From: Pseudanabaena mucicola str. Chao 1806
Lineage (GTDB): Bacteria > Cyanobacteriota > Cyanobacteriia > Pseudanabaenales > Pseudanabaenaceae
Direction: 5' to 3'
Assembly (NCBI RefSeq): GCF_030323025.1
Contig: NZ_CP097329.1
Coordinates: forward strand, 1,767,001 to 1,831,000
Length of the DNA stretch: 64,000 nt
Of this stretch, positions 51,643 through 62,014 are shown piece by piece. The notes under the pieces were generated by a model. The model was not told where the DNA came from. It made no database searches and saw only the letters and a list, made by a program, of their open reading frames with translations. A program made the translations under genes and the position numbers. How positions within the stretch are numbered: the stretch's first letter is position 1; each line of letters starts with the position of its first letter.

Positions 51643-52836
51643 TTAAAAGATTTGATTAACTTTACCAACTACAAATTTCAAATAACGACCTTCGGCAAAG
51701 GCAGCAGGGAAAGGATGATCGAGCGGTTGTCCTGCTTCGTGGATAATTTGGATACTGCGATCGCTTGATTCCGCAGCAACAGCTAGTATCTCTTTAAAAG
51801 CTTCAGGGCTAACTTGGCTAGTGCAACTTGCCGAAACTAATAAACCATTAGGTGCGACACATTTAAGGGCAATCGCATTTAGCTTCGTATAGGCACGAAT
51901 TGCCGCAAAACGGTTTTGTTTACTCTTGGCGAAAGTGGGCGGATCGAGAATGACGATATCAAAGGTTTGTTTAGCCTGTGCGAAGCGATGCAAAACTTCA
52001 AAGCAATCCGCAGTTACAAAGGTATGGCGATCGCTATCGAACTTATTTAAACGCAAATTCGTGTCGGCGACAGCAGCTAAATGCTTACCAATATCCACAT
52101 TAGTAACGTGACTCGCACCACCACGTAGGGCATAGAGCGAAAATGCACCTGTGTAGGAAAAACAATTTAACACCGTTTTATCTTGGCTAATTTCACCCAC
52201 AAAGCGGCGGTTTTCACGATGGTCAAGAAATAGCCCCGTTTTTTGCCCCGTTTGCAAATTGACCTGAAATATTAGTCCATGTTCCTTGACAGTTATATCC
52301 CCATTCGGCGATTTCCCCCATAGCAATTTAGTTTTGCATTCTTGCGGATTTTCATTTTCTGAATTTTCTAAGTGTTTTGTCCGCCATAGAATTCCCTGTA
52401 AAGGAGCTAACGCTAACAAGGCATTCACTAACCAATCAAGGAGAACGATTGCCCCCTCCATATAGGTTTGCACCACTGCATATTCCCCATACAGATCAAC
52501 CGTAATCCCTGCCAGACCATCCCCCTCTCCAAAAAGCCAACGATAGGCAGTACAATTCTGTTGGCGTAAAGGTGCTCTCAGTTCCCATGCGGACTTTACT
52601 CGCGCTTTCAACCAAAGCGGATCAGGTAACTGTCGGTGCGAAAATATACGGATGGCGATCGGTCCCTTGTTATCCCATAGTCCAAAACCTGTCCAGCCGC
52701 CACACTTGATCCGTACCCATTCCCCCGTCTCAAAACGCACTTCCTTAGCCAATCTATCTCGATAAATCCAAGGATGTCCTTGAGCCAAACGTTCTTTGAG
52801 TTGATTGGGAACAATAATTTCACGCAGTTTCGCCAT
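51643..52836 (-). CDS. Class I SAM-dependent rRNA (cytosine-5) methyltransferase, RlmI-like
   Basis: 397 residues. The N-terminal PUA domain (about 1-75) contains HPWIYRDRLAKEVRFETGEW. The RlmI-like linker domain follows. The methyltransferase domain (about 190-390) has VLNCFSYTGAFSLYALRGGA as motif I, VTNVDIGKHLAAVADTN, and DIVILDPPTFAKSKQ as motif IV. SASCTSQVSPEAF holds the catalytic Cys. It resembles RlmI, which makes m5C1962 in 23S rRNA. Its upstream 480 bp have no gene. It stands alone. Confidence 0.87.
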   Translation of the reverse strand: MAKLREIIVPNQLKERLAQGHPWIYRDRLAKEVRFETGEWVRIKCGGWTGFGLWDNKGPIAIRIFSHRQLPDPLWLKARVKSAWELRAPLRQQNCTAYRWLFGEGDGLAGITVDLYGEYAVVQTYMEGAIVLLDWLVNALLALAPLQGILWRTKHLENSENENPQECKTKLLWGKSPNGDITVKEHGLIFQVNLQTGQKTGLFLDHRENRRFVGEISQDKTVLNCFSYTGAFSLYALRGGASHVTNVDIGKHLAAVADTNLRLNKFDSDRHTFVTADCFEVLHRFAQAKQTFDIVILDPPTFAKSKQNRFAAIRAYTKLNAIALKCVAPNGLLVSASCTSQVSPEAFKEILAVAAESSDRSIQIIHEAGQPLDHPFPAAFAEGRYLKFVVGKVNQIF

Positions 52837-53321
52837 TGATTTCGATCATTTCATTTTTTTCTAGCCTATCCCAGAATGAAGAGCGATAGTCAGGAGAATT
52901 GCCTTTCAATCAGAAAATTTTCTTAAATAGAGTCTATCCTTAAAAAGTCTTCTGGAAAAATTGCAGAAATGGCAGAAGCAGCAAATTTAGATACATCTGG
53001 GTATATATTTGTTCAATTTCATTAATCGTTGAAAAGCATTTGTAACAATTAGCTAACGTGAGTTCGGGTTAACCAATGCTTTATTTTTGGGCTTTTAAAG
53101 CTTGCTAGCCTAACCCAAACTCACAGTAAAATACAACAAAATCTAATAAACTTTGGACTTACGAAAACCAAAAATTTATTGGACTTGAGGTAGATGTGGT
53201 GCGGGCGAAGCCCGCACCACATCTACCCAATGCGTAAGTCCTAGAAGTAAAGAACACTTCGTGATAGTTTCAATAGTCAAGAGATTTTCTCAGTTTATTA
53301 ATTATTATTGTGAAATCCCTA
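52837..53321. other. Intergenic region with palindromic repeats
   Basis: About 485 bp. It holds an imperfect palindrome (about 53060-53126; GTGAGTTCGGGTTA and TAACCCAAACTCAC) and copy R7. No gene is supported. Confidence 0.55.
53155..53242. repeat. R-family palindromic repeat, copy R7 (inverted)
   Basis: Reverse orientation, with TGAGGTAGATGTGGTGCGGG and the complementary arm, and CCCAATGCGTAAGTCCT at the right. The left end is GGACTTACG with altered inner bases. Confidence 0.8.
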
Positions 53322-53426
53322 TAAGTAGCTCAACTTAATTAAAACCCAAACCGAGAAGTTTGTTCCGCCCGCGTAGCGGGCGGAACAAACTTCTCGGTTT
53401 TTAGTTTACTTATGTCTAGCTACTTA
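53322..53426. repeat. T-family palindromic repeat, copy T3 (uninterrupted)
   Basis: TAAGTAGCTCAACTTAATTA at the left and GTCTAGCTACTTA at the right. The inner arms are CCGAGAAGTTTGTTCCGCCC and GGGCGGAACAAACTTCTCGG. It gives the empty-site sequence for T2 and lies 9 bp from the valS stop. Confidence 0.88.
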
Positions 53427-53435
53427 TTATTTATT

Positions 53436-56156
53436 TTATTTGCTTTGTAACTGAGCTAAACGCGCTTTGAGTATCTCTTGTTGCTTCATAGATTCTTCTA
53501 ATTCCGCCCGCGCAGTTGCTACAACATCAGGAGGCGCTTTCTTGAGATAACCCTCATTATTTAAACGTCCCTGTGTAGAATTGATAACGCCTTCAAGTTT
53601 CGTTAAAGTGCGTTCCAATTTGGCAATCAATTGATTGATATCAACAACACCAATCAGCGAAACAATAACCTGAATCGTGCCTACCACACCAGCGATCGCC
53701 TGTTCCGTTGCCGAAGCATCCACGGAAGCGACAATTGTTAAATCTTCAACCCTTGCCAAATCGAGAATGTAGCTTTGTCCTGCTTCTAGGAGACTACGTT
53801 CGCGATCGCGATCGGATTGCAAAATGGCTTTGACCTTGGCGCTAGGCTTAATTTCAGCCTCAGCACGAAGATTGCGGATCGTGCGGATCGTGCTAATTAG
53901 TAAATTGAACTGTTCTTCCAGTTCCTCATTGATGTAACTAGTATCAATTTCTGGATAGGGCTGGATAGCGAGGACAGGACGTTCACTCGATGGTTCGCTC
54001 GTACCATAGTTGAGAAGTTGCCAAACCTCCTCAGTAACGTGAGGCAAGAATGGATGTAATAGGCGCAAAGTGCCATCTAAAACAAATCTGAGGGTTTGCT
54101 GGACAGTAGCGCGAGAAGTAGGATCGGCAGACTCCTGTAAACGTGATTTGACTAGTTCGATATACCAATCACAGAAATCGCCCCAGAAGAATTCATATAG
54201 GGTTCTCGTTGCTTCACCTAGGCTATAGCCATCAAGCTGTTCACGGACTTGCAATACAGTTTGAGCATAGCGAGACAAAATCCAGCGATCGGCAAGTTCT
54301 AACTTTTCAGTATCGAGACTTGCAGTACGAGCCTCGATACTAGTCAGGTTCATCATCACAAAGCGCGAAGCATTCCACAGCTTATTCGCAAAGTTTCTAG
54401 CAGTTTCGACAGTTGTCGATTCATCGGTTTTGCGATTGTAATCAAGGCGAATATCTTGACCTGCTCCTGTCACTTCTTTAACTAGGGAATAACGCAATGC
54501 ATCGGTTCCATACTTATTAATTAGAACTAACGGATCGATGCCATTATTCTTGGATTTAGACATTTTCTGATTATTCTCATCGCGCACCAATCCATGAATA
54601 TAGACCGTATTAAAAGGCATCTTGCCTGTAAAATAGCCTGCCATCATCGTCATCCGCGCTACCCAGAAAAAGATGATATCAAAACCTGTAACGAGAACGC
54701 TAGTAGGATAGAAAGTTTTAAAATCCTGTGTTTCTTCTGGCCAGCCCAAAGTGGAGAATGGCCATAAACCCGATGAGAACCATGTATCTAGTACATCAGG
54801 ATCGCGTTCCAAAGTAATATCTTCGCCAAATTTTGCTTTTGCCTTTGCATGAGCTTCCTCTTCCGTTCTCGCCACAAAAATTGTTCCATCAGGAGCATAC
54901 CATGCAGGAATCTGATGTCCCCACCACAACTGACGGGAAATACACCAATCTTTCAAGCGAATCAACCAATCGCGATATACTTTGCCCCAGCGATCAGGAA
55001 CAAAGGAAGGTGAGTTATGCTTATCGAATTGCTCTAGGGCAAAATCAGCGAGAGGCTTAATCTTCACAAACCATTGAATTGATAGTAATGGCTCAACTGG
55101 AACTTTACCTCGTTCCGAATAGGGGACGGTGTGATTATAATCTTCGATTTTCTCTAACAAGCCCAGTTCATCCAGTTTCTTCACGATATTCTTACGTGCT
55201 ACAAAACGATCTTGACCTGCAAATTCACCACCATTCTCATTGATTGAACCATCTTTATTGAGAATATTGATTAAGGGCAAGCTATGACGTTGACCCATTT
55301 CAAAGTCATTGGGGTCATGGGCAGGTGTTACCTTGACACAGCCACTACCAAAAGCCTTATCAACATAGCGATCGGCAATAATTGGAATCTCACGATTCAT
55401 GATTGGTAGGATAATTGTTTTACCAATCAGATGTTTATAGCGATCATCATCAGGATTTACGGCTACGGCTGTATCGCCTAACATCGTTTCGGGACGAGTA
55501 GTTGCTACGACTAGATAACTCGATCCATCAGCTAAGGGATAACGAAAATTCCAAAGATGCCCTTTAACTTCTTTATTATCCACTTCAAGGTCAGAAACCG
55601 CCGACTGGGATTCAGGACACCAGTTAACCAGATATTCACCGCGATAAATTAGCCCTGACTCATAGAGTTTGACAAAGGCTTCGGTAACGGAATCGGATAG
55701 CCCTTCATCCATCGTAAAGCGTTCTCTAGTCCAGTCTGCCGAGACTCCAAGTCGGCGTAATTGCGAAACAATGGTTCCCCCAGATTCAGCTTTCCATTGC
55801 CAAGCTCGTTCCAGAAATTTTTCACGACCGATTTCTTGATTGGTTTTACCTTCAGCCTTAATTTGTTTATCAAGAATAGTCTGTACCGCAATACTGGCAT
55901 GGTCGGTTCCGGGGAGCCAGAGCGTATTAAACCCACGCATGCGATGATAGCGAATCAAAATATCGATTAATACTTCCTGAAAAGCATGACCCATATGTAG
56001 GCTACCCGTGACATTGGGCGGCGGAATCATAATACAGTATGGATCTCTATCACTTTGGCTCTCTGCTACAAATACGCCACTCTCCTCCCAATGCTCTTGC
56101 CACTTGGCTTCAGATTCGAGAGGATTATATTGTTTTGGAAGTTCGGTCGTACTCAT
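53436..56156 (-). CDS. valS: Valyl-tRNA synthetase
   Basis: 906 residues, class I synthetase charging tRNA-Val. The HIGH motif is [15 protein letters not shown] (near 47-61) and KMSKS is [14 protein letters not shown] (near 535). The editing domain has [17 protein letters not shown]. The anticodon-binding domain is in about 640-800. A C-terminal coiled coil (about 840-906) ends in [12 protein letters not shown]. It is full length with no deviation. The T3 repeat lies directly after its stop. The start ATG at 56156 is the first of the conserved region. Confidence 0.97.
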   Translation of the reverse strand: MSTTELPKQYNPLESEAKWQEHWEESGVFVAESQSDRDPYCIMIPPPNVTGSLHMGHAFQEVLIDILIRYHRMRGFNTLWLPGTDHASIAVQTILDKQIKAEGKTNQEIGREKFLERAWQWKAESGGTIVSQLRRLGVSADWTRERFTMDEGLSDSVTEAFVKLYESGLIYRGEYLVNWCPESQSAVSDLEVDNKEVKGHLWNFRYPLADGSSYLVVATTRPETMLGDTAVAVNPDDDRYKHLIGKTIILPIMNREIPIIADRYVDKAFGSGCVKVTPAHDPNDFEMGQRHSLPLINILNKDGSINENGGEFAGQDRFVARKNIVKKLDELGLLEKIEDYNHTVPYSERGKVPVEPLLSIQWFVKIKPLADFALEQFDKHNSPSFVPDRWGKVYRDWLIRLKDWCISRQLWWGHQIPAWYAPDGTIFVARTEEEAHAKAKAKFGEDITLERDPDVLDTWFSSGLWPFSTLGWPEETQDFKTFYPTSVLVTGFDIIFFWVARMTMMAGYFTGKMPFNTVYIHGLVRDENNQKMSKSKNNGIDPLVLINKYGTDALRYSLVKEVTGAGQDIRLDYNRKTDESTTVETARNFANKLWNASRFVMMNLTSIEARTASLDTEKLELADRWILSRYAQTVLQVREQLDGYSLGEATRTLYEFFWGDFCDWYIELVKSRLQESADPTSRATVQQTLRFVLDGTLRLLHPFLPHVTEEVWQLLNYGTSEPSSERPVLAIQPYPEIDTSYINEELEEQFNLLISTIRTIRNLRAEAEIKPSAKVKAILQSDRDRERSLLEAGQSYILDLARVEDLTIVASVDASATEQAIAGVVGTIQVIVSLIGVVDINQLIAKLERTLTKLEGVINSTQGRLNNEGYLKKAPPDVVATARAELEESMKQQEILKARLAQLQSK

Positions 56157-56701
56157 AGCGGTTTACTTACAGAATTGTGCAGCTTTATTAAAGTTTATAT
56201 TCAGCTTATATCTTATAGCGTCCTCGGACTAGCGATCAGACTATAGCAATCCTAACTGCTTTGTGAAAAGCGCACTCCATCGGGATGTTCTTTTCACAAA
56301 ACCAAAAATCTACATAGGACTTACGCATTGGGTAGATGTGGTGCGGGTTCGCCCGCACCACATCTACCCAATGCGTAATAAATTCGTTCGGTTTGCGTAA
56401 GTCCTACTTCATAATGATTTATGACTGCTATAGACTGATTGCTAAGTCACCAAGAAGCATGAGCCATTTGCTTAGCAAGCAACCAATGCTTTTAGGTTTT
56501 AATTATTTCTGCCGAGCTAAAGGTAATTTACAAGAATTTAGTCGTGAACAAGCTTGTTAAATAGCCTAATATTTAATTGGGGTTTGTATGGAGGAATAAA
56601 GACTTAATGTTTAGGTCAGACACACCTAGCATGAGTTAAACTCATATCTCAAACATAAGCCCTGTAAATCTCATACCCAGCTAACTACACTGTCATAATT
56701 T
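56157..56701. other. Intergenic region upstream of valS and the pentapeptide gene
   Basis: About 545 bp. It holds a TTTTGTGAAAAG / CTTTTCACAAAA inverted repeat (about 56260-56302) and R8. Short open frames have no support. The valS promoter should lie near 56160-56230. Confidence 0.5.
56316..56405. repeat. R-family palindromic repeat, copy R8
   Basis: AGGACTTACGCA and TGCGTAAGTCCT ends. The inner palindrome is longer than in other copies, ACGCATTGGGTAGATGTGG to its full complement around TTC, after which a normal right end follows. Confidence 0.86.
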
Positions 56702-57274
56702 GTGGGAGTAAATGCCTTGGAAGTCGATCAACTATTAGAACTATACAGACGGGGACAACGTAATTTCTCTAATATGGATCTGAGTAATGCTCATTTACGC
56801 GGTGTTACACTCATTGGTATTGATTTACGTGGATCTACTTTGAATAAAGCTGATCTTAGTAGCGCTAACTTGATTGATGCAAACTTAACAGGGGCTAATT
56901 TGATCGAAACTAACCTTAGAGGTGCATTATTGAGGGGTGGCAATTTTTCCGATGCTGATTTTAGTTGGGCAAATTTAACTTGGTCAAATTCATCAAACAC
57001 TAAATTTATTCGTGCAAATTTAAATGTTACTAATTTCAGTGGCGCTAATTTGATCGAAGCTGATTTTACTGGCTCAATTATGAAAGGCTCCAACTTAAGG
57101 GGTACAAACTTGCGTGGGGCTATCTTAAAGAATTTAAGGACTTGTACTGATACGGAATTTACAGGTGTCAGAAATCTAGATGATCGCACTAGGTTTTATC
57201 TTTGCACGATCACCCATGGTACGCATCCATTTACTAAAAATGACAGTAGGCAAACCCTCGGCTGTCCAAATTGA
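56702..57274 (+). CDS. Pentapeptide-repeat protein
   Basis: 190 residues. After about 20 residues, tandem A(D/N)Lxx repeats run from about 22 to 150 (MDLSNAHLRGVTLIGIDLRG; STLNKADLSSANLIDANLTG). This forms a right-handed beta-helix. The last 40 residues (TDTEFTGVRNLDDRTRFYLC) are non-repeat, a cap seen in cyanobacterial members. The function is unknown; such proteins are plentiful in cyanobacteria. The start is a GTG at 56702. There is no signal peptide. Confidence 0.92.
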   Translation: MGVNALEVDQLLELYRRGQRNFSNMDLSNAHLRGVTLIGIDLRGSTLNKADLSSANLIDANLTGANLIETNLRGALLRGGNFSDADFSWANLTWSNSSNTKFIRANLNVTNFSGANLIEADFTGSIMKGSNLRGTNLRGAILKNLRTCTDTEFTGVRNLDDRTRFYLCTITHGTHPFTKNDSRQTLGCPN

Positions 57275-57327
57275 AATACATGACAGCACAAAGCCTTGAT
57301 GATCATTTCAAGAAAATCAAACTTTGG

Positions 57328-57960
57328 CTAGGGAATTTCTGTGATTTGCAACAGGTATGGGAAGGAGGTGTTTTTTTCGTAGGAACCAACCCACACTTCA
57401 AAGGTTCCTTCTAGCCAGTCGCCAGCAATTTCTGGGTTGCGATCGCTAACATCATCACTACACCAACTGCCCCCTGGTCCGCGTACCAGCAAAACCGTAT
57501 CTCCTGAACTCTTGACTTGCAGTTTAAGATAGCGGAATGGTTTTGTGAGCGTAATTTTGTGATCAGGTGTAGTATCAATAAAGCCGATACAGGGACCTGT
57601 TTCTGTGGATTTGCGTCCCGATGTTTTTTGTGTTTCCACCTCGCCGCCACTAATACCGCGCAATTCTGTGATTTTTGGTGTGAAGCTTGGCGCGATCACA
57701 ATGTCTTCAAACATCTGGACGTAGCTAGATTTTTTATTATTTAAAGGGAGTTCGTTGCTTGGGGTTCGTGAGATTTTTACTTCAACAGGATTTGGAATTG
57801 GCGTGATGTTCAGGTTGACAAATTGCAGACGTGAAGTTTTTTGGTGAGTAGTTGGCTGCGATCGCACAGGTGCGTCAAAAACGATCAGGGCGGTAAATAT
57901 AGCTGCAAGGGTTAATAGCGATCGATTCGAGGACTGTCTCATGCCACCAAATATCCACAA
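57328..57960 (-). CDS. Exported protein of unknown function with a possible pre-peptidase-like domain
   Basis: 210 residues. The signal peptide is clearer from the internal ATG at 57942 (MRQSSNRSLLTLAAIFTALI), cleaved near VRSQ. The C-terminal half (about 120-210), with PFRYLKLQVKSSGDTVLLVR and GGSWCSDDVSDRNPEIAGDW, resembles the beta-sandwich of periplasmic PPC-type domains. Two Cys (in GPCIGF and SWCSDD) could form a disulfide. It stands between a pentapeptide gene, with which it converges, and argD, same strand. Confidence 0.65.
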   Translation of the reverse strand: MWIFGGMRQSSNRSLLTLAAIFTALIVFDAPVRSQPTTHQKTSRLQFVNLNITPIPNPVEVKISRTPSNELPLNNKKSSYVQMFEDIVIAPSFTPKITELRGISGGEVETQKTSGRKSTETGPCIGFIDTTPDHKITLTKPFRYLKLQVKSSGDTVLLVRGPGGSWCSDDVSDRNPEIAGDWLEGTFEVWVGSYEKNTSFPYLLQITEIP

Positions 57961-58039
57961 AATATATTTTTAGCTTTTGCAAAGAACTAGATTCTAGCAT
58001 TCTGAGTCATCCTCAAAAGCTATTTAAAGTACCTGTGGT

Positions 58040-58092
58040 TTCGGCTCCACTCAGTTAACTTCGGCTCCGCTAGTTAACTGAGTGGAGCCGAA
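58040..58092. terminator. 21-bp perfect hairpin downstream of argD
   Basis: 58040-58060 (TTCGGCTCCACTCAGTTAAC plus T) pairs perfectly with 58072-58092 around an 11-nt loop. It lies after the argD stop. A similar TTCGGCTCCGCTCAG-type palindrome is at 63116-63159, so it may be a repeat family that acts as terminator. Confidence 0.7.
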
Positions 58093-58102
58093 GCCATGTA
58101 TC

Positions 58103-59368
58103 TTAAGAAGCAAAACTCGCGATCGCCTTTTCGACAATAGCTAAAGCTTGATCAACTTCAGCAGCCGAAACAGTCAGAGGTGGCACAAAACGAACTACTT
58201 TAATACCCGCAGGCACGAGTAATAAGCCATGCTCAATCCCTGCGGCAACTACATCACGGGCTTGGATATTGCTGGATTCTTGAAGTACCAAACCATCGAT
58301 CAAGCCCCAGCCACGAACCGAGGCAATATGTTGTGGATATTTCTCGGCGATCGCTTGTAGCCCAGTTCTAAGCTGTTGTCCACGCTCTCTAGCATTGGCG
58401 ATCAAGTTATCTTTTACCATCGTGTCGCAAACTGCGATCGCTACTGAACATGCAAAGGGATTACCACCAAAAGTACTAGCATGATCGCCTGCCTCAAACA
58501 CTGCACAGTGTGCTTTACTCAACAATGCACCAATAGGAATGCCACCACCTAAGCCTTTTGCCGAGGTAAAAATGTCAGGTTGAATACCCAGATTTTCGTA
58601 GCCCCAGAGCATTCCACTGCGACCCATACCCACTTGCACTTCATCAATAATTAGTAATGCTTTGGTTTCGTCACATAGTTCACGCACACGGGCAAAATAA
58701 GCGCGATCTCCAGGGTTTACTCCACCTTCACCTTGCAGAGGTTCGAGCATGATCGCGGCTAGACGACCCTGATATTTTTGCACCGCCGCTTCGAGGGCAT
58801 TGATATCGTTGTAGGTGATGTAGTCAAAACCTGAGACTAGGGGGGCAAAGTTCTTGTGATATTTGGGCTGACCTGTAGCGGTCACTGTGGCGAGAGTGCG
58901 TCCATGAAAGCTAGCATTGGCAGTCAAAATTACGGGATCATCAATGCCAAGTTTGGTATGGGCATATTTACGCGCTAATTTGATCGCGCCTTCGTTGGCT
59001 TCTGCACCAGAATTACAGAAAAATGCTTTGTCCGCGCAGGAATTTTGCACTAGCCATTTAGCCAATTGACCTTGGGGCGCAAAATAAAACAAATTAGAAG
59101 CATGATGCAAAGTTTGGATTTGATCGGTTACAGCCTTGATCATCGCAGGATGCGCGTGTCCCAACGTACAAGTAGCAATACCCGCAACAAAATCTAAATA
59201 TTCCTTACCTGTGCTGTCCCATACGCGGCAGCCTTCACCACGCTCTAAGGCGATCGGAAAGCGTGCATAAGTGCTCATCACATATTGATTAAATTCAGTG
59301 AGCGTATCAGTTGCAGGATTAGCATCTACCTGAGATTTAGATTGTACTTCAAGCGTAGTTGGCGACAT
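58103..59368 (-). CDS. argD: Acetylornithine aminotransferase
   Basis: 421 residues, class III PLP aminotransferase of arginine synthesis; it may also serve lysine synthesis. FCNSGAEANEGAIKLARKYA, IMLEPLQGEGGVNP and IIDEVQVGMGRSG are signatures, and the PLP lysine is in FTSAKGLGGGIPIGA (near 282). It is full length. The gene diverges from the FHA-cyclase gene with 75 bp between starts. The hairpin at 58040 serves as end. Confidence 0.95.
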   Translation of the reverse strand: MSPTTLEVQSKSQVDANPATDTLTEFNQYVMSTYARFPIALERGEGCRVWDSTGKEYLDFVAGIATCTLGHAHPAMIKAVTDQIQTLHHASNLFYFAPQGQLAKWLVQNSCADKAFFCNSGAEANEGAIKLARKYAHTKLGIDDPVILTANASFHGRTLATVTATGQPKYHKNFAPLVSGFDYITYNDINALEAAVQKYQGRLAAIMLEPLQGEGGVNPGDRAYFARVRELCDETKALLIIDEVQVGMGRSGMLWGYENLGIQPDIFTSAKGLGGGIPIGALLSKAHCAVFEAGDHASTFGGNPFACSVAIAVCDTMVKDNLIANARERGQQLRTGLQAIAEKYPQHIASVRGWGLIDGLVLQESSNIQARDVVAAGIEHGLLLVPAGIKVVRFVPPLTVSAAEVDQALAIVEKAIASFAS

Positions 59369-59443
59369 GGATAAAAATGTGATAATGCTGTTATTTCATT
59401 ATCAATGATATGAGAGTTTTCGCGGGTACTTCTGTAGTGGAAT

Positions 59444-61192
59444 ATGCATTCATTTGCAAACAGCTATATTGCAGTAAGCGCAGTAGGTAAAGTTATGCCA
59501 TACATTATTCAAAATCAAGGAACTCATCAAGAGCGGATCTGCGATCTGCGCCACGGCGTAAATACTATCGGGCGGGGATTAGATAACAGTATTGTTGTTG
59601 AAGATGATGCTCGTAGCCTTTCTCGGCATCATGCCGAAATTCAAGTGACTGACAAGGGTATATATGTCACCGATCTCAACAGTAGTAATGGCACTTTTGT
59701 AAACCAAGCCAAGATCGTGCAGCAAAAGCTCAATCATGGCGACATGGTTCAGTTTGGTAGCGTTGTTTTTCGCTTAGTTAATGAATTGCAACCGACGGCT
59801 TCCCCTCAGCCAGCTATAACGCCTAACTCTGGGCTATCGATTTTGATGCGAGTCTCTCCCGAAAAATCTCGTGTCAATATGCAGGATCTATTGCAAAAGC
59901 AGCAGAAATCACCCAAAGGATCAGTATTACTAATTCAGGGCAATGATGAGACCCAGAGGACAGCTGCTAAGTTGCGAGTTTTATTAGAAGTGTGTCAAGA
60001 GCTAGCATCTCCAGAGGCATATTCTGCTTTGCCCGAAAAGATTTTAGAGATATTACTGCAAATTATGTCAGTAGATCGGGCAATATTGTTGCTGGTTAAT
60101 GAGAAAAATGGAGATCTAGAACCCAAAGCCGCTAAGTTTAGTAGCTCAAGCATTGGCAATCCAACTGAAAGTGCAAATATTGATTTTTATAGTCGTAAAA
60201 TAACTAATTTTGTCTTAAAACAGGGTGACGCAATTATTTGTGATGATCCTTCGATCGATCGCCGTTTTGATAGTTCGCAATCAATCATCCAGCAGTCTAT
60301 TCAAGCCGCCATGTGTGCGCCCTTAAAGCCCAGAGAGGATGTGATTGGCGTACTTTATGTAGATAATCTGTCCCGAGGTCACGCCTATAATCTAGAGGAT
60401 TTGGAGTTTCTAAGTAGTCTTGCCAATCAAGCCGCGATCGCGATCGAAAATGCGAATCTCTATCGTAAAATGCAAACGGAGGTAATTCGCCGTGCTAAGT
60501 TAGAACGCTTTTTCCCCGCCGCAGTGAGCCAAAAAATTGAGGAAGGATGGGACTTAAATCGTATTACAGAAACTGAGGTAACGGCTCTATTTTCTGATAT
60601 CAGCGGCTTTACCGAAATGACTTCACAAATGCAACCTCGCAAAGTTTTAGAATTCTTAAATGAATATTTCAAGGTGATGGTCGAAGACATTGTCTTCCCC
60701 TTTGGTGGAACATTAGAAAAATATATTGCAGATGCACTCTTAGCAGTGTGGGGTTCACCTTATCAAAGAGAAGATGATGCAATTATGGCAGTGAATGCGG
60801 CGATCATGATGCAATGGTCAATGCGTCGGCTCAATCAAGAATGGGCTATACAGGGACGCGATCTCCAAATTCAAATTCATATTGGGTTGAATACTGGAAT
60901 GGTAGCTTCTGGCAATATTGGTTCAGAAAATCTGATTCAGTATACGAATATTGGCGATACTATGAATGTGGCTAGTCGTATCTGTACAGCAGCTCATGCA
61001 GGTGAAATCTTTATTTCTGAAAGCACAAAGTCTAAAATCTCTAGTCTCAAGCTTCCATTAGAGCAACTAGACTTAATTAAAGTCAAAGGTAAAGATGAAC
61101 CATTACAGTTATATCGAGTTAATTGGGAAAATATAGATATTAGGGAAATCCTGAATAAGACTAAGACTCTTTTCCCTAAATTTGAGGTTTAA
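59444..61192 (+). CDS. FHA-GAF-adenylate/guanylate cyclase
   Basis: 582 residues. The FHA domain (about 18-110) has GRGLDNSIVVEDDARSLSRH and LNSSNGTFVNQ. A GAF domain follows (about 180-345; CDDPSIDRRFDSSQSIIQQS, MCAPLKPREDVIGVLYVDN). The class III cyclase domain (about 380-560) has ALFSDISGFTEMT with metal Asp, EKYIADALLAVWG, and GDTMNVASR. The purine-determining pair is not clear by eye, so cAMP or cGMP is open. An internal ATG at 59495 starts MPYIIQNQG at the FHA and may be the true start. The ATG at 59444 adds 17 residues. Confidence 0.92.
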   Translation: MHSFANSYIAVSAVGKVMPYIIQNQGTHQERICDLRHGVNTIGRGLDNSIVVEDDARSLSRHHAEIQVTDKGIYVTDLNSSNGTFVNQAKIVQQKLNHGDMVQFGSVVFRLVNELQPTASPQPAITPNSGLSILMRVSPEKSRVNMQDLLQKQQKSPKGSVLLIQGNDETQRTAAKLRVLLEVCQELASPEAYSALPEKILEILLQIMSVDRAILLLVNEKNGDLEPKAAKFSSSSIGNPTESANIDFYSRKITNFVLKQGDAIICDDPSIDRRFDSSQSIIQQSIQAAMCAPLKPREDVIGVLYVDNLSRGHAYNLEDLEFLSSLANQAAIAIENANLYRKMQTEVIRRAKLERFFPAAVSQKIEEGWDLNRITETEVTALFSDISGFTEMTSQMQPRKVLEFLNEYFKVMVEDIVFPFGGTLEKYIADALLAVWGSPYQREDDAIMAVNAAIMMQWSMRRLNQEWAIQGRDLQIQIHIGLNTGMVASGNIGSENLIQYTNIGDTMNVASRICTAAHAGEIFISESTKSKISSLKLPLEQLDLIKVKGKDEPLQLYRVNWENIDIREILNKTKTLFPKFEV

Positions 61193-61215
61193 GTAGCATA
61201 ACTTCTACGAAAGTG

Positions 61216-61254
61216 AAAAATGGTAAAAATTACGAAGTAATTTTTACCATTTTT
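61216..61254 (+). terminator. Terminator of the cyclase gene
   Basis: AAAAATGGTAAAAATTAC (61216-61233), loop GAA, GTAATTTTTACCATTTTT (61237-61254). An 18-bp perfect AT-rich stem with a T-run, 24 bp after the stop. Confidence 0.75.
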
Positions 61255-61280
61255 TGCCATTTGCGTGTTGCTTCACGCTG

Positions 61281-61752
61281 CGTAAAGAGGTCGAAGTCAC
61301 TCAAAAAAAGCTGGGAAAGTTGACAATTCAACTGGATGAGATGTGGTCATTTGTGGGGAGTAAAAAGAACAAGAAATGGATTTGGTTAGCCATTGATGCC
61401 GACAGTCATGAAATAGTTTGAGCATAGATTGGCGATCATTCTCGGCGTTCAGCCAAGAAACTATGGTTATCAATATCTGCTGTTTATCGTCAATGTGCCG
61501 TATGTTATACGGACTTTTGGGAAGCCTACTCAGAAGTGTTGCCAAGGAAACGACATAAAGCTGTTGGCAAGGAAACAGGTAAGACTAACTTTGTTGAGAG
61601 AGTTAACAATACCTTCTGTCAAAGAATTGGAAGATTAGGAAGGAAGACATTATCTTTTTCCAAATGCAGTTTTCAAAAATTCCACTAATCATGCTTACAT
61701 TCTTGCTTTGAACTCTTTTCTAAAATTAGCCGCACAAAGCGATGCTAAGTAG
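61281..61752 (+). pseudogene. IS1-family transposase remnant (InsB-like)
   Basis: Frame pieces in order: RKEVEVTQKKLGKLTIQLDE, MWSFVGSKKNKKWIWLAID, a stop after SHEIV, then DHSRRSAKKLWLSISAVYRQ and CAVCYTDFWEAYSEVLPRKR, with KETGKTNFVERVNNTFCQRI and LGRKTLSFSK near the end, then a shift. This is the DDE domain of IS1-family transposases. The InsA-like helix-turn-helix part is missing. Stops and shifts make it inactive. Confidence 0.88.
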
Positions 61753-62014
61753 ATATGCATCAGTAACTTAAAAATCACTCTTCTTAGGTTTTAATCATGC
61801 TTAGTTACTTACTAAAGTCTATTGAGACTTTGAGTAATTACAAATCCTTTCTCAAGGTTAGCTTTAAATTATCCTGAATTCAAAGATAAGAATAGTTCAT
61901 GCAAAGCACAACCTATTCTTGTCTTTAATCTACCTAGAGGAACATAGGAAATACCATCTCTAACAATGCTTAATGTATAAAATAGCATTAGTGTATCAAT
62001 AAAGGAGACTAACC
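61753..62014 (+). promoter_or_regulatory. Leader region of the DAHP synthase gene with a hairpin
   Basis: AAAGATAAGAATAG (61882-61895) and CTATTCTTGTCTTT (61913-61926) form a 14-bp stem with one wobble and a 17-nt loop. AATGCT and AGCATT near 61968-61989 make a small second stem. AAAGGAG at 62001 is the ribosome site. It may be a leader; control by aromatic amino acids is not shown. Confidence 0.35.

Noticed and set aside
56791-57189. Open frame antisense to the pentapeptide gene
   Set aside because: It is a mirror of the pentapeptide codon pattern with no start context of its own.
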